Source: Sergeia podlipaevii (taxonomy: Eukaryota; Euglenozoa; Kinetoplastea; Trypanosomatida; Trypanosomatidae). Taken from it: DNA of 54,831 nt. The position numbers and the translations under genes are program-made. Location: the NCBI GenBank assembly GCA_030849805.1, contig JASANZ010002147.1, positions 1 through 54,831 of the forward strand. The letters are read 5' to 3'. Shown in pieces: positions 1-9,900 of this stretch (positions are counted from its first letter, which is position 1; each line of letters begins with the position of its first letter). Under the pieces are notes generated by a model. It was not told the origin of the DNA. It searched no databases and worked only from the letters and a program-made list of their open reading frames with translations.

Positions 1-489
1 TGGGGATCTCCATCCACTCTGGATGCTAGCAGAGATGAGGTCCAAGAAGGGACGCACATTTGTTCTTTACTGTGGAGGCTGCTGTGTCGCCGGAGAGTCG
101 AGAGCTGAGTGTGCTGGAGCACTGACCCATTTTATTATTATTATTTTTTGACATGGTTGTGAGTTTGAGAGAGGGAGAGAAACAAGAAAAATAAAAATTG
201 ATGGTGATGCGTTTTTGTTTGTTTGCCTTGATTGCCTTTTTTTGATTGGTGCTCATAGTTGCTTCGTACTTCACAACCTCTCGTTTAATAATGAGTTTCT
301 GTATTGTTTTATCGTGCTTCTATTGTTATGTCCTTCTTAACTTGCTTTTTTTTTCCTTGTATGGTAGCTGAGGAAATTGTGAACCTTCACTAGATTGATT
401 TTTAGGGAGGTGGGGGTGGAGAGAGAGAAAGGAAAGAGGCAAACTGTAATTTCACTACAGTGGTTGCGCTTTTTTTTTTGAAGTCATCC

Positions 490-520
<31 letters not shown>

Positions 521-832
521 CTCTTAGTGAAGTATATCGAGCACGCCTGCACTTCTGTTTTTGTAGCGCTTTTCGTGTGTTGTTTAGCTGGCTACACTTT
601 TTTTTTGTTAGTCCTGTAATTTTACATTTACTTTAATATTTCAAGAGGCACTCTGCTATTTTACTCTGATTTGTCATTTAGTCATTTTTTTTGTTGTTGT
701 TTGGCGCCTGAATCGGATATAAGATTGTTTTCTTTTTCTTCTTTGCCAGCTATTTAATTTTTTGTGTTGTTATTGTTCTAGGTGAGCAGCAGAAGGTTGA
801 CAGTATAACGGAAGACGTGACACATACGCATT
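1..832. other. Left flank, intergenic / 5' region of SEC24
   Basis: No convincing gene. Two forward frames are open from the window edge, with stops at 106-108 and 149-151, so the last codons of an upstream gene could lie here; neither short peptide is recognisable. The rest is T-rich with an ATT microsatellite at about 490-520. Pyrimidine tracts at 728-747 are followed by AG at 748-749, and another AG lies at 780-781. Either could be the spliced-leader acceptor for SEC24. Confidence 0.6.
490..520. repeat. ATT trinucleotide microsatellite
   Basis: About ten uninterrupted TAT/ATT units in the intergenic DNA before SEC24. It is a simple-sequence repeat likely to vary in length between strains. 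Confidence 0.9.
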
Positions 833-3778
833 ATGTACGCTGGTGGAGGCAACACGAACCCAGCAGGGGCATACGGTTATTATGGCTATGGAACTGAACA
901 ACAACAACAAGCGCAGCAGCAACAGCAGACTCAAGGTGCGGCATACAGCTACTACTGCCCTCCCGCTGCTACTGGTGCTGGCGCCCCGGCCTCCGCCACT
1001 ATCACTCCTTCACCGCCTGCGTCTGGAGGCTACGGAACTGGCGTGGCTGGCTACCCAACACAGCCCTACTACGGTGCGGCCGCACCTCAGCAACAGCAGC
1101 GGCAGCAGGTGCATCCAGTGGGTAATCCGTATGAGGTGGTTCCTGCGGGCACAACCACATCTCGTCCTCCTCCTCCTCCCACTCCCGGCATTGTACAGCA
1201 GCAACAGCAACAAAATCTTCAGTATTCTTCGTCGGCCCCTACACCTCCACTACCCCAGCAGCAGCAGCAGATGTCTGGCTACCCATCGAATATTGAACAG
1301 CAGCGGCAACTAGAGCGAGAGGCAGCGAAGCAAACGCAACGGCAAGAACAGCAGCAGTACCAGGATCGACCGAGGGAGCAGCAGCATCAGATGGAGGTGG
1401 CGCACGGGGGCATGTCGATGCTTGCTCGACGACCACCGAAGCGTGCGGTGCAGCTCAGCAGCGCTCCCAACCCCATTCGTGACATTTACTTTACAGACGT
1501 GCCGAAGGAATACAAAAACTCGTCCAACATGGCCCCACTTTCCGTCGTCGGCTTCGTCGGCGTGGATGATGGAAACGCAAACCCTAAGTTTCTTCGTTGT
1601 ACGTGTGGCAGCGCTCCTTCAGAGGCGCGCATTGTGAAGGACACGCACACCCCGTTTGGCGCTGTGGTATCTCCCTTATGCCGTCCGCTTTTCCCTTCGG
1701 AGGAGGTGCCTATTGTGTCTGACCGGGCCCCGGTGCGCTGCCACCGCTGCCGCGGCTACCTCTCTTGCCACGCTCGCTTTACGGAGATGGGGCGTAATTG
1801 GACGTGCCCGCTGTGCGGGATGGCGAATGCCGTGGACGATCAAAATTTTTGCAATCTGGATACAAAGGGCAAGCGACTGGATAAAGATTCTAAGCCAGAG
1901 CTTTGCAAGGGAAGCGTGGAGTACGACGTGACGGATATCCCTGAGTACGCACTCCGATCGGAAAAGGACGAGATCGTGCCGACTCGCCCGTTGCATCACT
2001 TGTTTCTCATTGATGTCTCCAAGCAGGCACTGGCCACGTTCTTGCCGGACTACATCGAGGCTATTCGCGCGGCGGTGGGGAAGATGGCGGAGGTGACGCC
2101 GCAGTGTCGCGTTGCGTTTATTACATTCGGTGCTCGCCTACACTTTTACAACGTACGCCACCCCAAAATACCTCAGCTTTGTGTGCCAGATGTGAATAAT
2201 CCTTTTGTGCCTCTGCCTTTTGGCAGTTACTGCTGGCTTGAGGTGGGTGCAGATCGCGATTGCATCTTTGACTTCCTTGCACGCATTCCTAGTTACGCAG
2301 CGGATTTAAGCGAAAGCGGCTGCGCACTTGGCGCCGCAGTGAAGGCAGCCATGCTCGCGCTTGCAGGGCAACATGGCGGCCGCGTTATCATGTGTGCCCA
2401 CCGGTACCCACAGATTGGGCTTGGAGCCATACTGCCCAGAGAACAACATAAGTTGTATGGCACAGAGAAGGAGAAGGAGCTTCTGCGGCCGATTGATGGC
2501 TTTTGGACGAGCACGGCAACGGCGGCAGCGAAGCAGCAGATCTCGTTTGATCTTTTTCTCTTTGCAAGTGAGTACAGTGAATTGGTGACGCTCTCTCAAC
2601 TCAGCCATGTCACCAACGGAAGCGTCTTCTCCTTCTCCAGCTATGACCCTCAGGTGGATAACACCAAGGTGAGCGCGCGCATGCTGCACCTGTTGACCGA
2701 GGAGGCCGGCTACGGTGGTATCTTACGTGTACGCTGCAGTAGTGGTCTCCGCATAAGTCGCTATCTTGGCCACTTTCTTTCTGAGACGGTCAATGACATG
2801 GATCTCGCCAGCATCACCTCCTCCTCCACGTTTTTCGCTGAGGTAGTACATGAGGGCAAGCTGGATGCAAGCGACTATGCCTACTTGCAGGCTGCCTTGC
2901 TCTACACCACACGTGCAGGACGTAGGTGCGTGCGGGTGCACTCCTATCGCATGCCCGTAGTGGCCACCCTCACCGGTCTCTTTGCCGAGATGGATCTTGA
3001 GGCAGTGCTGCTGGGCATTATCCAGGAGACGGTTGTGGATGTTGTGAACAAGGGACCTAAGCACGCCCGCCGCGCCGTCACAGACCGCGTGACGAACATT
3101 ATGACTGGCTATCGTCGATACTGCGTGGCCAAGTCGGACTCCACGACGCTGCTGATGCCTTCACGCTTGAAGCTATTGCCGATTTACTTGCTGTGCTTTC
3201 TCAAGTCAGATGCTTTGGTAGAAGGGACGACGGTCAGCATCGATGCACGTGTACAGAATCTATATGATCTGCTCTGTATGCCTGTGCAGTACCTACTGCC
3301 TTACTTGTATCCCTCACTCTTCGCATTGCACCACGTTGTTTCTGACCTTCAGTGTGGCGAGATCAATCAGGCCACTGGCAAGTGCATCTTGCCCCCACGC
3401 CGCCAACTCATCGTCGACAGCGTCCACACCAGTGGTATCTACGCGCTGTGCGATGAGCAGGCGAGGCTAGTGTACATGTGGATTGGCGCAGATGTGGAGC
3501 CGAGTGTCTCTCAGTACCTCTTTCAGTGCCCAGACGCTCGCTCTGTGTGTCGACATGGGGGACCCGGAGAGGAATACTTCCATGAGCGTCTCACTGCTGT
3601 GCTATACGCTCTCACGTTGCACGAGGATGGCATGCGGCGCTTGATTGTGGTGCACCAGGGCGAACCAGGTGAGGAGGCTTTCTTTAATCAGTTTAAGGAG
3701 GAGAAATCAACTCACACGATGGGGCACGATCAGTTCCTGGTGCTGGTTCATAACGCTGTGCGAAATGCTTTGACGTGA
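833..3778 (+). CDS. SEC24: COPII coat protein SEC24
   Basis: This is the cargo-selecting subunit of the COPII coat, which pairs with SEC23 to bud vesicles from endoplasmic reticulum exit sites. The protein has 981 residues. Residues 1 to about 200 are a Gln/Pro/Ala/Tyr-rich low-complexity arm, usual for SEC24. A zinc finger follows with ligands C303, C306, C325 and C328. The vWA-like trunk starts near residue 385 (LHHLFLIDVS). Beta-sandwich and helical parts follow, and a gelsolin-like module begins about residue 853 and runs almost to the C-terminus. The long N-terminal arm and the PLHHLFLIDVS trunk start favour SEC24 over SEC23. The ATG at 833 is the first in frame after candidate splice acceptors at 748-749 and 780-781. 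Trypanosomatids usually have two SEC24 genes; from remembered gene order this would be the SEC24.1 type, which I could not confirm. Confidence 0.93.
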   Translation: MYAGGGNTNPAGAYGYYGYGTEQQQQAQQQQQTQGAAYSYYCPPAATGAGAPASATITPSPPASGGYGTGVAGYPTQPYYGAAAPQQQQRQQVHPVGNPYEVVPAGTTTSRPPPPPTPGIVQQQQQQNLQYSSSAPTPPLPQQQQQMSGYPSNIEQQRQLEREAAKQTQRQEQQQYQDRPREQQHQMEVAHGGMSMLARRPPKRAVQLSSAPNPIRDIYFTDVPKEYKNSSNMAPLSVVGFVGVDDGNANPKFLRCTCGSAPSEARIVKDTHTPFGAVVSPLCRPLFPSEEVPIVSDRAPVRCHRCRGYLSCHARFTEMGRNWTCPLCGMANAVDDQNFCNLDTKGKRLDKDSKPELCKGSVEYDVTDIPEYALRSEKDEIVPTRPLHHLFLIDVSKQALATFLPDYIEAIRAAVGKMAEVTPQCRVAFITFGARLHFYNVRHPKIPQLCVPDVNNPFVPLPFGSYCWLEVGADRDCIFDFLARIPSYAADLSESGCALGAAVKAAMLALAGQHGGRVIMCAHRYPQIGLGAILPREQHKLYGTEKEKELLRPIDGFWTSTATAAAKQQISFDLFLFASEYSELVTLSQLSHVTNGSVFSFSSYDPQVDNTKVSARMLHLLTEEAGYGGILRVRCSSGLRISRYLGHFLSETVNDMDLASITSSSTFFAEVVHEGKLDASDYAYLQAALLYTTRAGRRCVRVHSYRMPVVATLTGLFAEMDLEAVLLGIIQETVVDVVNKGPKHARRAVTDRVTNIMTGYRRYCVAKSDSTTLLMPSRLKLLPIYLLCFLKSDALVEGTTVSIDARVQNLYDLLCMPVQYLLPYLYPSLFALHHVVSDLQCGEINQATGKCILPPRRQLIVDSVHTSGIYALCDEQARLVYMWIGADVEPSVSQYLFQCPDARSVCRHGGPGEEYFHERLTAVLYALTLHEDGMRRLIVVHQGEPGEEAFFNQFKEEKSTHTMGHDQFLVLVHNAVRNALT

Positions 3779-4743
3779 ACTGTTAATCAGCAGAGACATG
3801 AATAAGTAGGGGAGGAAAAAAAGTAAAAAGGTAAAATGCTTCATAATCTTTGTTTTCTTCCTTTTATTCTTTACTGTCGTTGTTGTTGCTTTGGGTGATG
3901 TTTATCAAGTGTCGACTTGCTTAAACCGTTTGTTTTTTTGTTCTGTTTTAGAGTTGGAAGGGATAGAGTCGCGAACCGCCAGAAGCAAAGAAGAATAAAA
4001 TCGTAGTCATGGAAAAGACAGGAGAGTGTGGGAAGGATCATCATCTATTAGAGGGGATATACTACTACATTTTTTTTTCTTCTAGTCTCCTTTCAGCAAT
4101 TTTCATTTTACTTTTTTTTCTTCGCAGTGTCATTGATGCTCGTATCGCTGTTGGTTATTCTTTTTTTTTTTTCTTCATGTTTGCAATGTCAGCGATCACT
4201 GTGCTTGCCTGTGAATTTCATAGGTTTTCGCATGACGTGCACACGACCACAATTTAATTTACACACACACAAACACACGAAATCATCTTATGTATGTGAT
4301 GAACTTATGATGTCCTGCATCTTCCTTTGTGCTTTCTTCTTGCTCTTTTCTTGTATAGCACACGTACAATTTTTGTTTTAAACTGCTCTTTTTTCCTTTT
4401 GGTTGACTCTTTTTTAAAATTATTATTAAAAAAGTTAACTGTGCTTATATTATTGCTCCCTTTTTTCCTTCTCCCTCCCTCTCTGCTCTTCTCTATACAA
4501 ACACACACACACAAAATAAAAGAGAGCAAGTAGCGTTATTTCTGCCTTTAGATTTTCTTTCTTTCTTCACACATACACCTTTGCAATATATTGAATAAGA
4601 ACAAAAAAAAAGATTCCATTAGAATACACTAGAAAAAGGAATTTTTTTTTCTCTTTTTTTGCTTTGCCTCTCTTATCTTTGGGTATTTTTATAGATTCAC
4701 CTCACTCTTTTTTTTTTGTTGTTCATTTCTTCTGCTGATTAAC
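3779..4743. other. Intergenic region SEC24-SLX1
   Basis: There is no gene that I can support. It holds the SEC24 3' UTR and the SLX1 5' region: many T runs, CA repeats around 4260-4280 and 4501-4514, and A-rich stretches. A short forward frame at 4009-4257 is a product of T runs (strings of Phe/Leu/Ile) and is not accepted. The last AG before the SLX1 start is at 4693-4694; a T tract then runs to about 4718 with no AG before the ATG. Confidence 0.7.
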
Positions 4744-6378
4744 ATGGAGATTGACACTCGGTTTCACTGCGTGTACCTACTTACCAGCTTAGACCCTCAG
4801 TGCGAAGGACGCTTTTACATTGGCTACACAGTGAACCCGCTTCGTCGCTTGCGCCAGCACAATGGTGAGCTAACTAATGGCGCACGGCGCACGAGCAGAC
4901 GAGGCCGGCCGTGGACTCTCGTGTGCTGTGTCTCTGGCTTCACAGAGGACCGCGCAGCGCTTAAATTTGAGTGGTGCTGGCAGCACCCAACGGAGTCTGC
5001 GCGACTGAAGCACACGGCACCGGCGGTGCTGCGCGGCCTGCATAACTTGCCGTATGCAGTTGCCACTCTGTCCCTGCTTGTGCGCGCGGAGCTGTTCAAC
5101 CGCCTTGAGCTTACTCTTCATGTCTTTGAGCTTGATAGATTCAATACAGCTCTCGCCCAAGCCATATCGTATCATGCACTTGGTGCACGGGGAGGAAGTG
5201 GGAAGAGGACACACATTGCAGGACTTGAAACTAGGACATCAGATGTCGGTGTCGATACGACCATTGGTTTCACTGAAGGCGATCTTTTTCATATTCAGGA
5301 AACCGCGCGAGATGCCTTTGAGAAGACTTATTTGGGTTCTGATCGCGGTTGTGACCTGGCTGGGGAGAGTGACCTGTCAATATCGTGCCCGTTTAGTCCT
5401 GTGGCTCTCTCCCAGACGGTGCTTCAAGAATGGGGTAGCGGCTCTACATCATCGTCATCACCACCAGCCAGTCCGTGCTCTTCCGTGCCATCGCTGAAGC
5501 CACGTTGCAGCAGCAGCAGCAGCAGCAACAGCAATGAAGATGAAGTTGTGCCTCGCAACAACCGCCACAACAACGGTGGCGGCGACTCTGATCGTCCTCG
5601 GCATACTGTCACATGGTCCCTGATAGGCTCCCAGCAGCATGAGGACGCTTCACTACCACATCACAACGAGAATAGTCTCCTGCCGTGCGCACAGAACCCC
5701 TCCGGTGTGCTAAGCCAGCAGCAGCAGCAGCAGCAGCAGCAGTCCACGACGCAGGTACATCAACGACGAAAGGTTCCGCTGAGGTTCAAGTACTATACTG
5801 AAGCTGATTACGTACGTGACCACCTACGAGAGCAGTCGCAGCTAGAGAACGGCCTTCTGCCTTGTACACTGTGTGCGTTGCCGCTGCGCGCTCCATACGT
5901 GATGCGGTGCGCGCGTTCGCCTTTCTGCGGACTGCGGACACACATCGCTTGTCTTGCCATGTGGATGCAGCACTACTGTGGCGACCCGTCACACGGAGCT
6001 GCGAGACGTGCTAATGCAGAACGCAACCTCGTCGGCGGTAGTCACTCCCTAGGTTCTGACAGTGCTCCTGCTGAATGGACGGCGGCTGACGTTTCTATGC
6101 CACGCCTTGCGCCTGCTAGTCCATGTCCCTGTCCCTTGTGTGGTGAACTCCTTCAGTGGGCATCACGGGTGAAGGACCTCAAGGGGCGGGCGGTGGTAGA
6201 GGCGCGTGCTCACGCTCAAGCGCGGCGACGACGCATGGAGGAGTGCTGGCAGGCACGTCTCACCGGCATGGAGATCAGTCGGAGGCAGAGGAAGGGAAGA
6301 GCAAGGCAGGCCGGCGGCGGCGCGGGTGGAGAGGGGCGAAAGAGCAGGAAAGTGCGGAAGGACCCACTCGGTTTGTAG
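4744..6378 (+). CDS. SLX1: SLX1 structure-specific endonuclease subunit
   Basis: This is the catalytic subunit of the SLX1-SLX4 nuclease, which cuts branched DNA such as Holliday junctions and 5' flaps. The protein has 544 residues. The N-terminal GIY-YIG nuclease domain shows the first motif as CVYLL (9-13), then YIG at 25-27, Arg-rich R34/R35/R37, and a candidate catalytic glutamate at E76 (FEWCWQHP). A C-terminal RING/PHD-like zinc domain has C374, C377, C389, C395, H400, C403, C463 and C466, as expected for SLX1. Between them lies a low-complexity linker (about 230-350) with Ser runs and nine consecutive CAG Gln codons near 5716-5742. This linker and an insert between the last two zinc-ligand pairs make the protein much longer than yeast SLX1 (about 300 residues). 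The sequence after about residue 480 is basic. ATG 4744 keeps the whole nuclease domain and is the right start by homology. Confidence 0.92.
   Translation: MEIDTRFHCVYLLTSLDPQCEGRFYIGYTVNPLRRLRQHNGELTNGARRTSRRGRPWTLVCCVSGFTEDRAALKFEWCWQHPTESARLKHTAPAVLRGLHNLPYAVATLSLLVRAELFNRLELTLHVFELDRFNTALAQAISYHALGARGGSGKRTHIAGLETRTSDVGVDTTIGFTEGDLFHIQETARDAFEKTYLGSDRGCDLAGESDLSISCPFSPVALSQTVLQEWGSGSTSSSSPPASPCSSVPSLKPRCSSSSSSNSNEDEVVPRNNRHNNGGGDSDRPRHTVTWSLIGSQQHEDASLPHHNENSLLPCAQNPSGVLSQQQQQQQQQSTTQVHQRRKVPLRFKYYTEADYVRDHLREQSQLENGLLPCTLCALPLRAPYVMRCARSPFCGLRTHIACLAMWMQHYCGDPSHGAARRANAERNLVGGSHSLGSDSAPAEWTAADVSMPRLAPASPCPCPLCGELLQWASRVKDLKGRAVVEARAHAQARRRRMEECWQARLTGMEISRRQRKGRARQAGGGAGGEGRKSRKVRKDPLGL
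5716..5742 (+). repeat. Coding CAG (polyglutamine) run in SLX1
   Basis: Nine consecutive CAG codons in the low-complexity linker of SLX1, between the nuclease and zinc domains. A pure codon run of this kind is prone to slippage and probably varies between isolates without touching the folded domains. Confidence 0.85.
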
Positions 6379-6930
6379 ACCACACCTCTTTTTTTTTTTC
6401 TCCTTTCTTTTTTTTTTTGTATTGTTTTTGCTTTGCGCTATGCCGAAATCAACTGCTATTTTCAAAATGAAAATATAATTTCTCCTATTTTTTTTTGCCT
6501 TTTTTTTATCTGTTGGGTACCTGCACGCTGAATCTTTCTTTCTCTTGCTTTCTTTCTTTTCTTATTACCATTCCCCTTTATTTGGTCCTGAGCTTCAGCA
6601 TATATATATATATATATATATATACCATAAATCATCGTTGTTATTCTAAAGGGAGATATCCAAAAAAAGCATATGAGAGAATAGAAAAAACATAAATATA
6701 CAAAAACGAAGGTGGACGGAATTTAAATACGAATACATGTTGACGACTGCATATAAGTGCATGGACTTTTTTTTTGAAGAGAAAGTCTTATTATCGCTTC
6801 TTTCACATATTTAGCAGTGTCCTATCGCTAGAACCCCAACGAACAAACAAACAAACAAAAAAGAAGTGTTGAGTGGAAGATTCTTTTTTTCTCAAGAAGG
6901 AACTATCTCTCTCTCTCCCTTTCTCTCTTT
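6379..6930. other. Intergenic region SLX1-Dicer-like
   Basis: Long T runs follow the SLX1 stop. A TA microsatellite lies at about 6600-6626, an AACA repeat at 6841-6860, and a pure pyrimidine CT tract at about 6904-6930 that runs straight into the ATG of the next gene. AG candidates for trans-splicing are 6895-6896 and 6898-6899, behind a shorter T tract. No gene is seen. Confidence 0.7.
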
Positions 6931-9900
6931 ATGTTTCCCTCTGCTCCATCAGAGGGTGAGGTTTCGACAGCTAGCAGCTCTACCACAAGCAGCTTCTCAA
7001 GTAGCAGCAGTGGTTCTTCATCTGTTGACCCTGTATCCCTCCAGTTGCGACTTCAGAAGTATCTTATCAGGTCTCATCCAAGCTCTCATTCAAGTTCTCA
7101 CGTTCACTCATATGTGAGTGCCAATCCAAGTGGTAACCGAAGCAGCAACGGACTCCGGCAGGAGGTTACGTCGACTACTGCGAGTATCATCAATATCAAG
7201 ACCACTCAGGATGGTCGAGCATACGACTCCAATCACCACGTGCAATGTACTAGTCTCACCGCTTCACTCACTCCAGAGGAGAGAACTGTGCTTGCCACCT
7301 CGTATCGTCGGTCTGGTCGCTATGCGTTGAAGCTGGCGGCGGCGCTATTTCTCATGTTACAGAAGGAAGAAGGCAACGATGTGTACAGCTCCTCGAAGAC
7401 ACTTGCAAGAGGGATGGACTTTCTCTGGGGTCGAGAGGCGTTTGGCAATTTTTACCTGCGCCGCAGACGGCAGCCATGTAAGGACACGAACACGCTTGAT
7501 GGCGATGTAAAGGAGGACGTGCCGCTTTACGAGAACACATGTCTGGCAGCAGAAGGGGCATGGAAGTTCAAGCTTGGCCGCATGAATTCGTCAGAGCTCT
7601 CCATGGAGGAGATGACCGAGATTACTTCAGAGTGGTGGGAGGAGGAAGAGGGGGAGGAGACGAGCAATGACGATAGCGAAAGTGGAAACGACGCTTCTCA
7701 AAGTGCAGATGCCAGTTCTTATCGACACACCAGTGCGGTGCAGCACCAAAGCATGTATAGAGGGGGGTTTGAAGCATGCTGGTTAGATTTACAAGGTCAC
7801 TTCAATGAGGGGGTGCAGCGGCACCTTGATGAGCTTAGAGCATCTGGTGTACACGTTTCTAAGATGGTACGCAAACCAACTGTGCATCAACATCAACAGC
7901 AGCCGGGCACACCCGCGACAGCTATCAATATCCCACAGAATGCACCACAGCAATGCTTTGAGGAACTCCAAACTGCTTCGTTGAGTGGTGGATCCCCTCT
8001 TGAGGAGCGTGTCACGTTGGATGCGGCTCAGGTGTCGACAAGTTCCATCGACACTCAAGCCTCGCCAGTGCTTCTTCCCAAGATCTCAAGCACACCCGAG
8101 GAGCTAGCTGTCATCTTCAACTGTTGCTTAAAGATCCTATTATCAAAGCAGAAGGAAGCTGTGCCACAGCGGCCTGAGCTCTGCGGCACGGAGCTTATTT
8201 CCCGTGATGTTGACGTAGACGCCCCTCCATGTGTCCATTCCTCCACTGCGGCGATGGGTGTGGCATGGATGACGGCGATGCAGCTGTTCACCAATGCCCG
8301 CGAGGCCTTTCGCGGATTACTTAAGGAGGTTACGCCTGTTGCTGCCGTTGCTGGGACCCCGTCCTCTTTGCAGCCATCACAATCACTTTTGAGGTGGCTT
8401 GTGGATGCCCCAAGCAGCGAGGAGGCAGCGGGGGTACTCGCACGGGTGCTGGTGCGCTTAGACTTGCTTGGAAAGGTTCAGCATTTTGTTTTATCTACTA
8501 CTGTGGATGCGCAACTTCCGTCGTGTAAGGCGTCGCGACCTTGTACGCTGCTGCTGCTTCGTGCGTCATGTGGTCACATAGACGTCGTAACTGGAGTTGC
8601 GGTGAAGCGCAGTCACCCACACATGCTTCTGCGCGAGCTGGTACCCTCGCAGCTGCCAGTCGGCAGCTCATCGGTTGACATGCATGCGTACTACGAGGTG
8701 GTGGAGGACATTGAGCGATGGAGCGGAGAGATGCGAGAGCGTGGTGGTCGGTTCTTCTCTGCATCACAGCCCTTTCTGCGTCTTATCTCCGCCTGCGTCG
8801 TCAAGCGTTTTGCAGGCGATAGTGCGACAAGGACCGCCCCTCCTTGTGTGGAGGATGAGAAGGGAGGCAGTGAGGCTGCTGCAGGTGAGCGTGAGACAAA
8901 GGGACAACTAAAATGTGCCACAACGGAGCAGCTGCCAAACATTACGAGGGCGGCGGTGGCAAAGGAGGCTCTCGGGGGCATGGCAACTCACACTGCCACT
9001 GAGTCGCTCTGCACTCACATTCTCTGTCAGCTACCAGAGGAACTGTGGCGTCAGGGGGCATTGGTGGCGAGCGGACTAGGCAGCGCTTCTTGTGCGCTTC
9101 TCCCAGTCAGTAAGAAGTTCCTTACTTCGCATCGCAAGTCCTCAGTGGGCATCGCTTTCTCCACCGTGGCGACTCTTAGTAGTAGTAGTGGTGTGGAGCC
9201 GGAGGTGAGAAGCGTCGACAGTCTCACTAGCTCGGTCAAGCCGCACGTTGTTCTAATTGATGTTCATGACATCAACACTCAGTGTATTGTGCCGGCAGCC
9301 AAGAATGCGCTGAGAGAGGGGCGTATACTGGACCCATATATGCTGTACGACTTGCTGCCCATCTATTCTTCTGAGGGCAACGACGCACTGATATCTATGC
9401 TGAGACCTACCTCGACCAAAGTCGCAACGTCATCGCAGAAGAGTGTGAGCTTCATCTTTCGGTATGAGTCGATCTTACACCCATCATTGCAGACTTCAGC
9501 ATCAGCGCCGACAGCAGCTGGAGCAGTAGCAGCAGTCTCTTTTCCTTCTGTTGCTACAGCCAATACTGCTACTACTAGTATCATAGCACAGAAAACCAAG
9601 TTTCCTTTCTTCCTTTCTGGCCCCTCCTCTTCACATGAGCGCGACGGGATAGATCCAGAGGATACCGGGGAGTGTAGGAGTCGTCCACACAGCTGCCACC
9701 ACAGCACAAGTAGTAGCTCAGATGATACGGAGAAGGACGTTTCAGCAATTGTGCATCAGCGGCAGAAGCAGTTCACTGCTTCTTCGCACGTTTCTGCTGC
9801 AACGCGTGCGTCTCTGGTGCCCCCCTTGGTAGATGCGCTGACTGAGGCTGAGCGGTGCCTTCACATTGCTGCTCGCACTGCCGTAGCGCAGCTCAAGCTG

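Noticed and set aside
1..151. A possible C-terminal end of an upstream gene
   Set aside because: Two frames are open to the edge but the 35-49 codon peptides show no family likeness and one runs into an ATT repeat. There is too little evidence to call it.
4009..4257. An 82-codon forward frame between SEC24 and SLX1
   Set aside because: Hydrophobic strings come from T runs in the UTR. There is no separate acceptor or family likeness, and it could only mimic a membrane protein.
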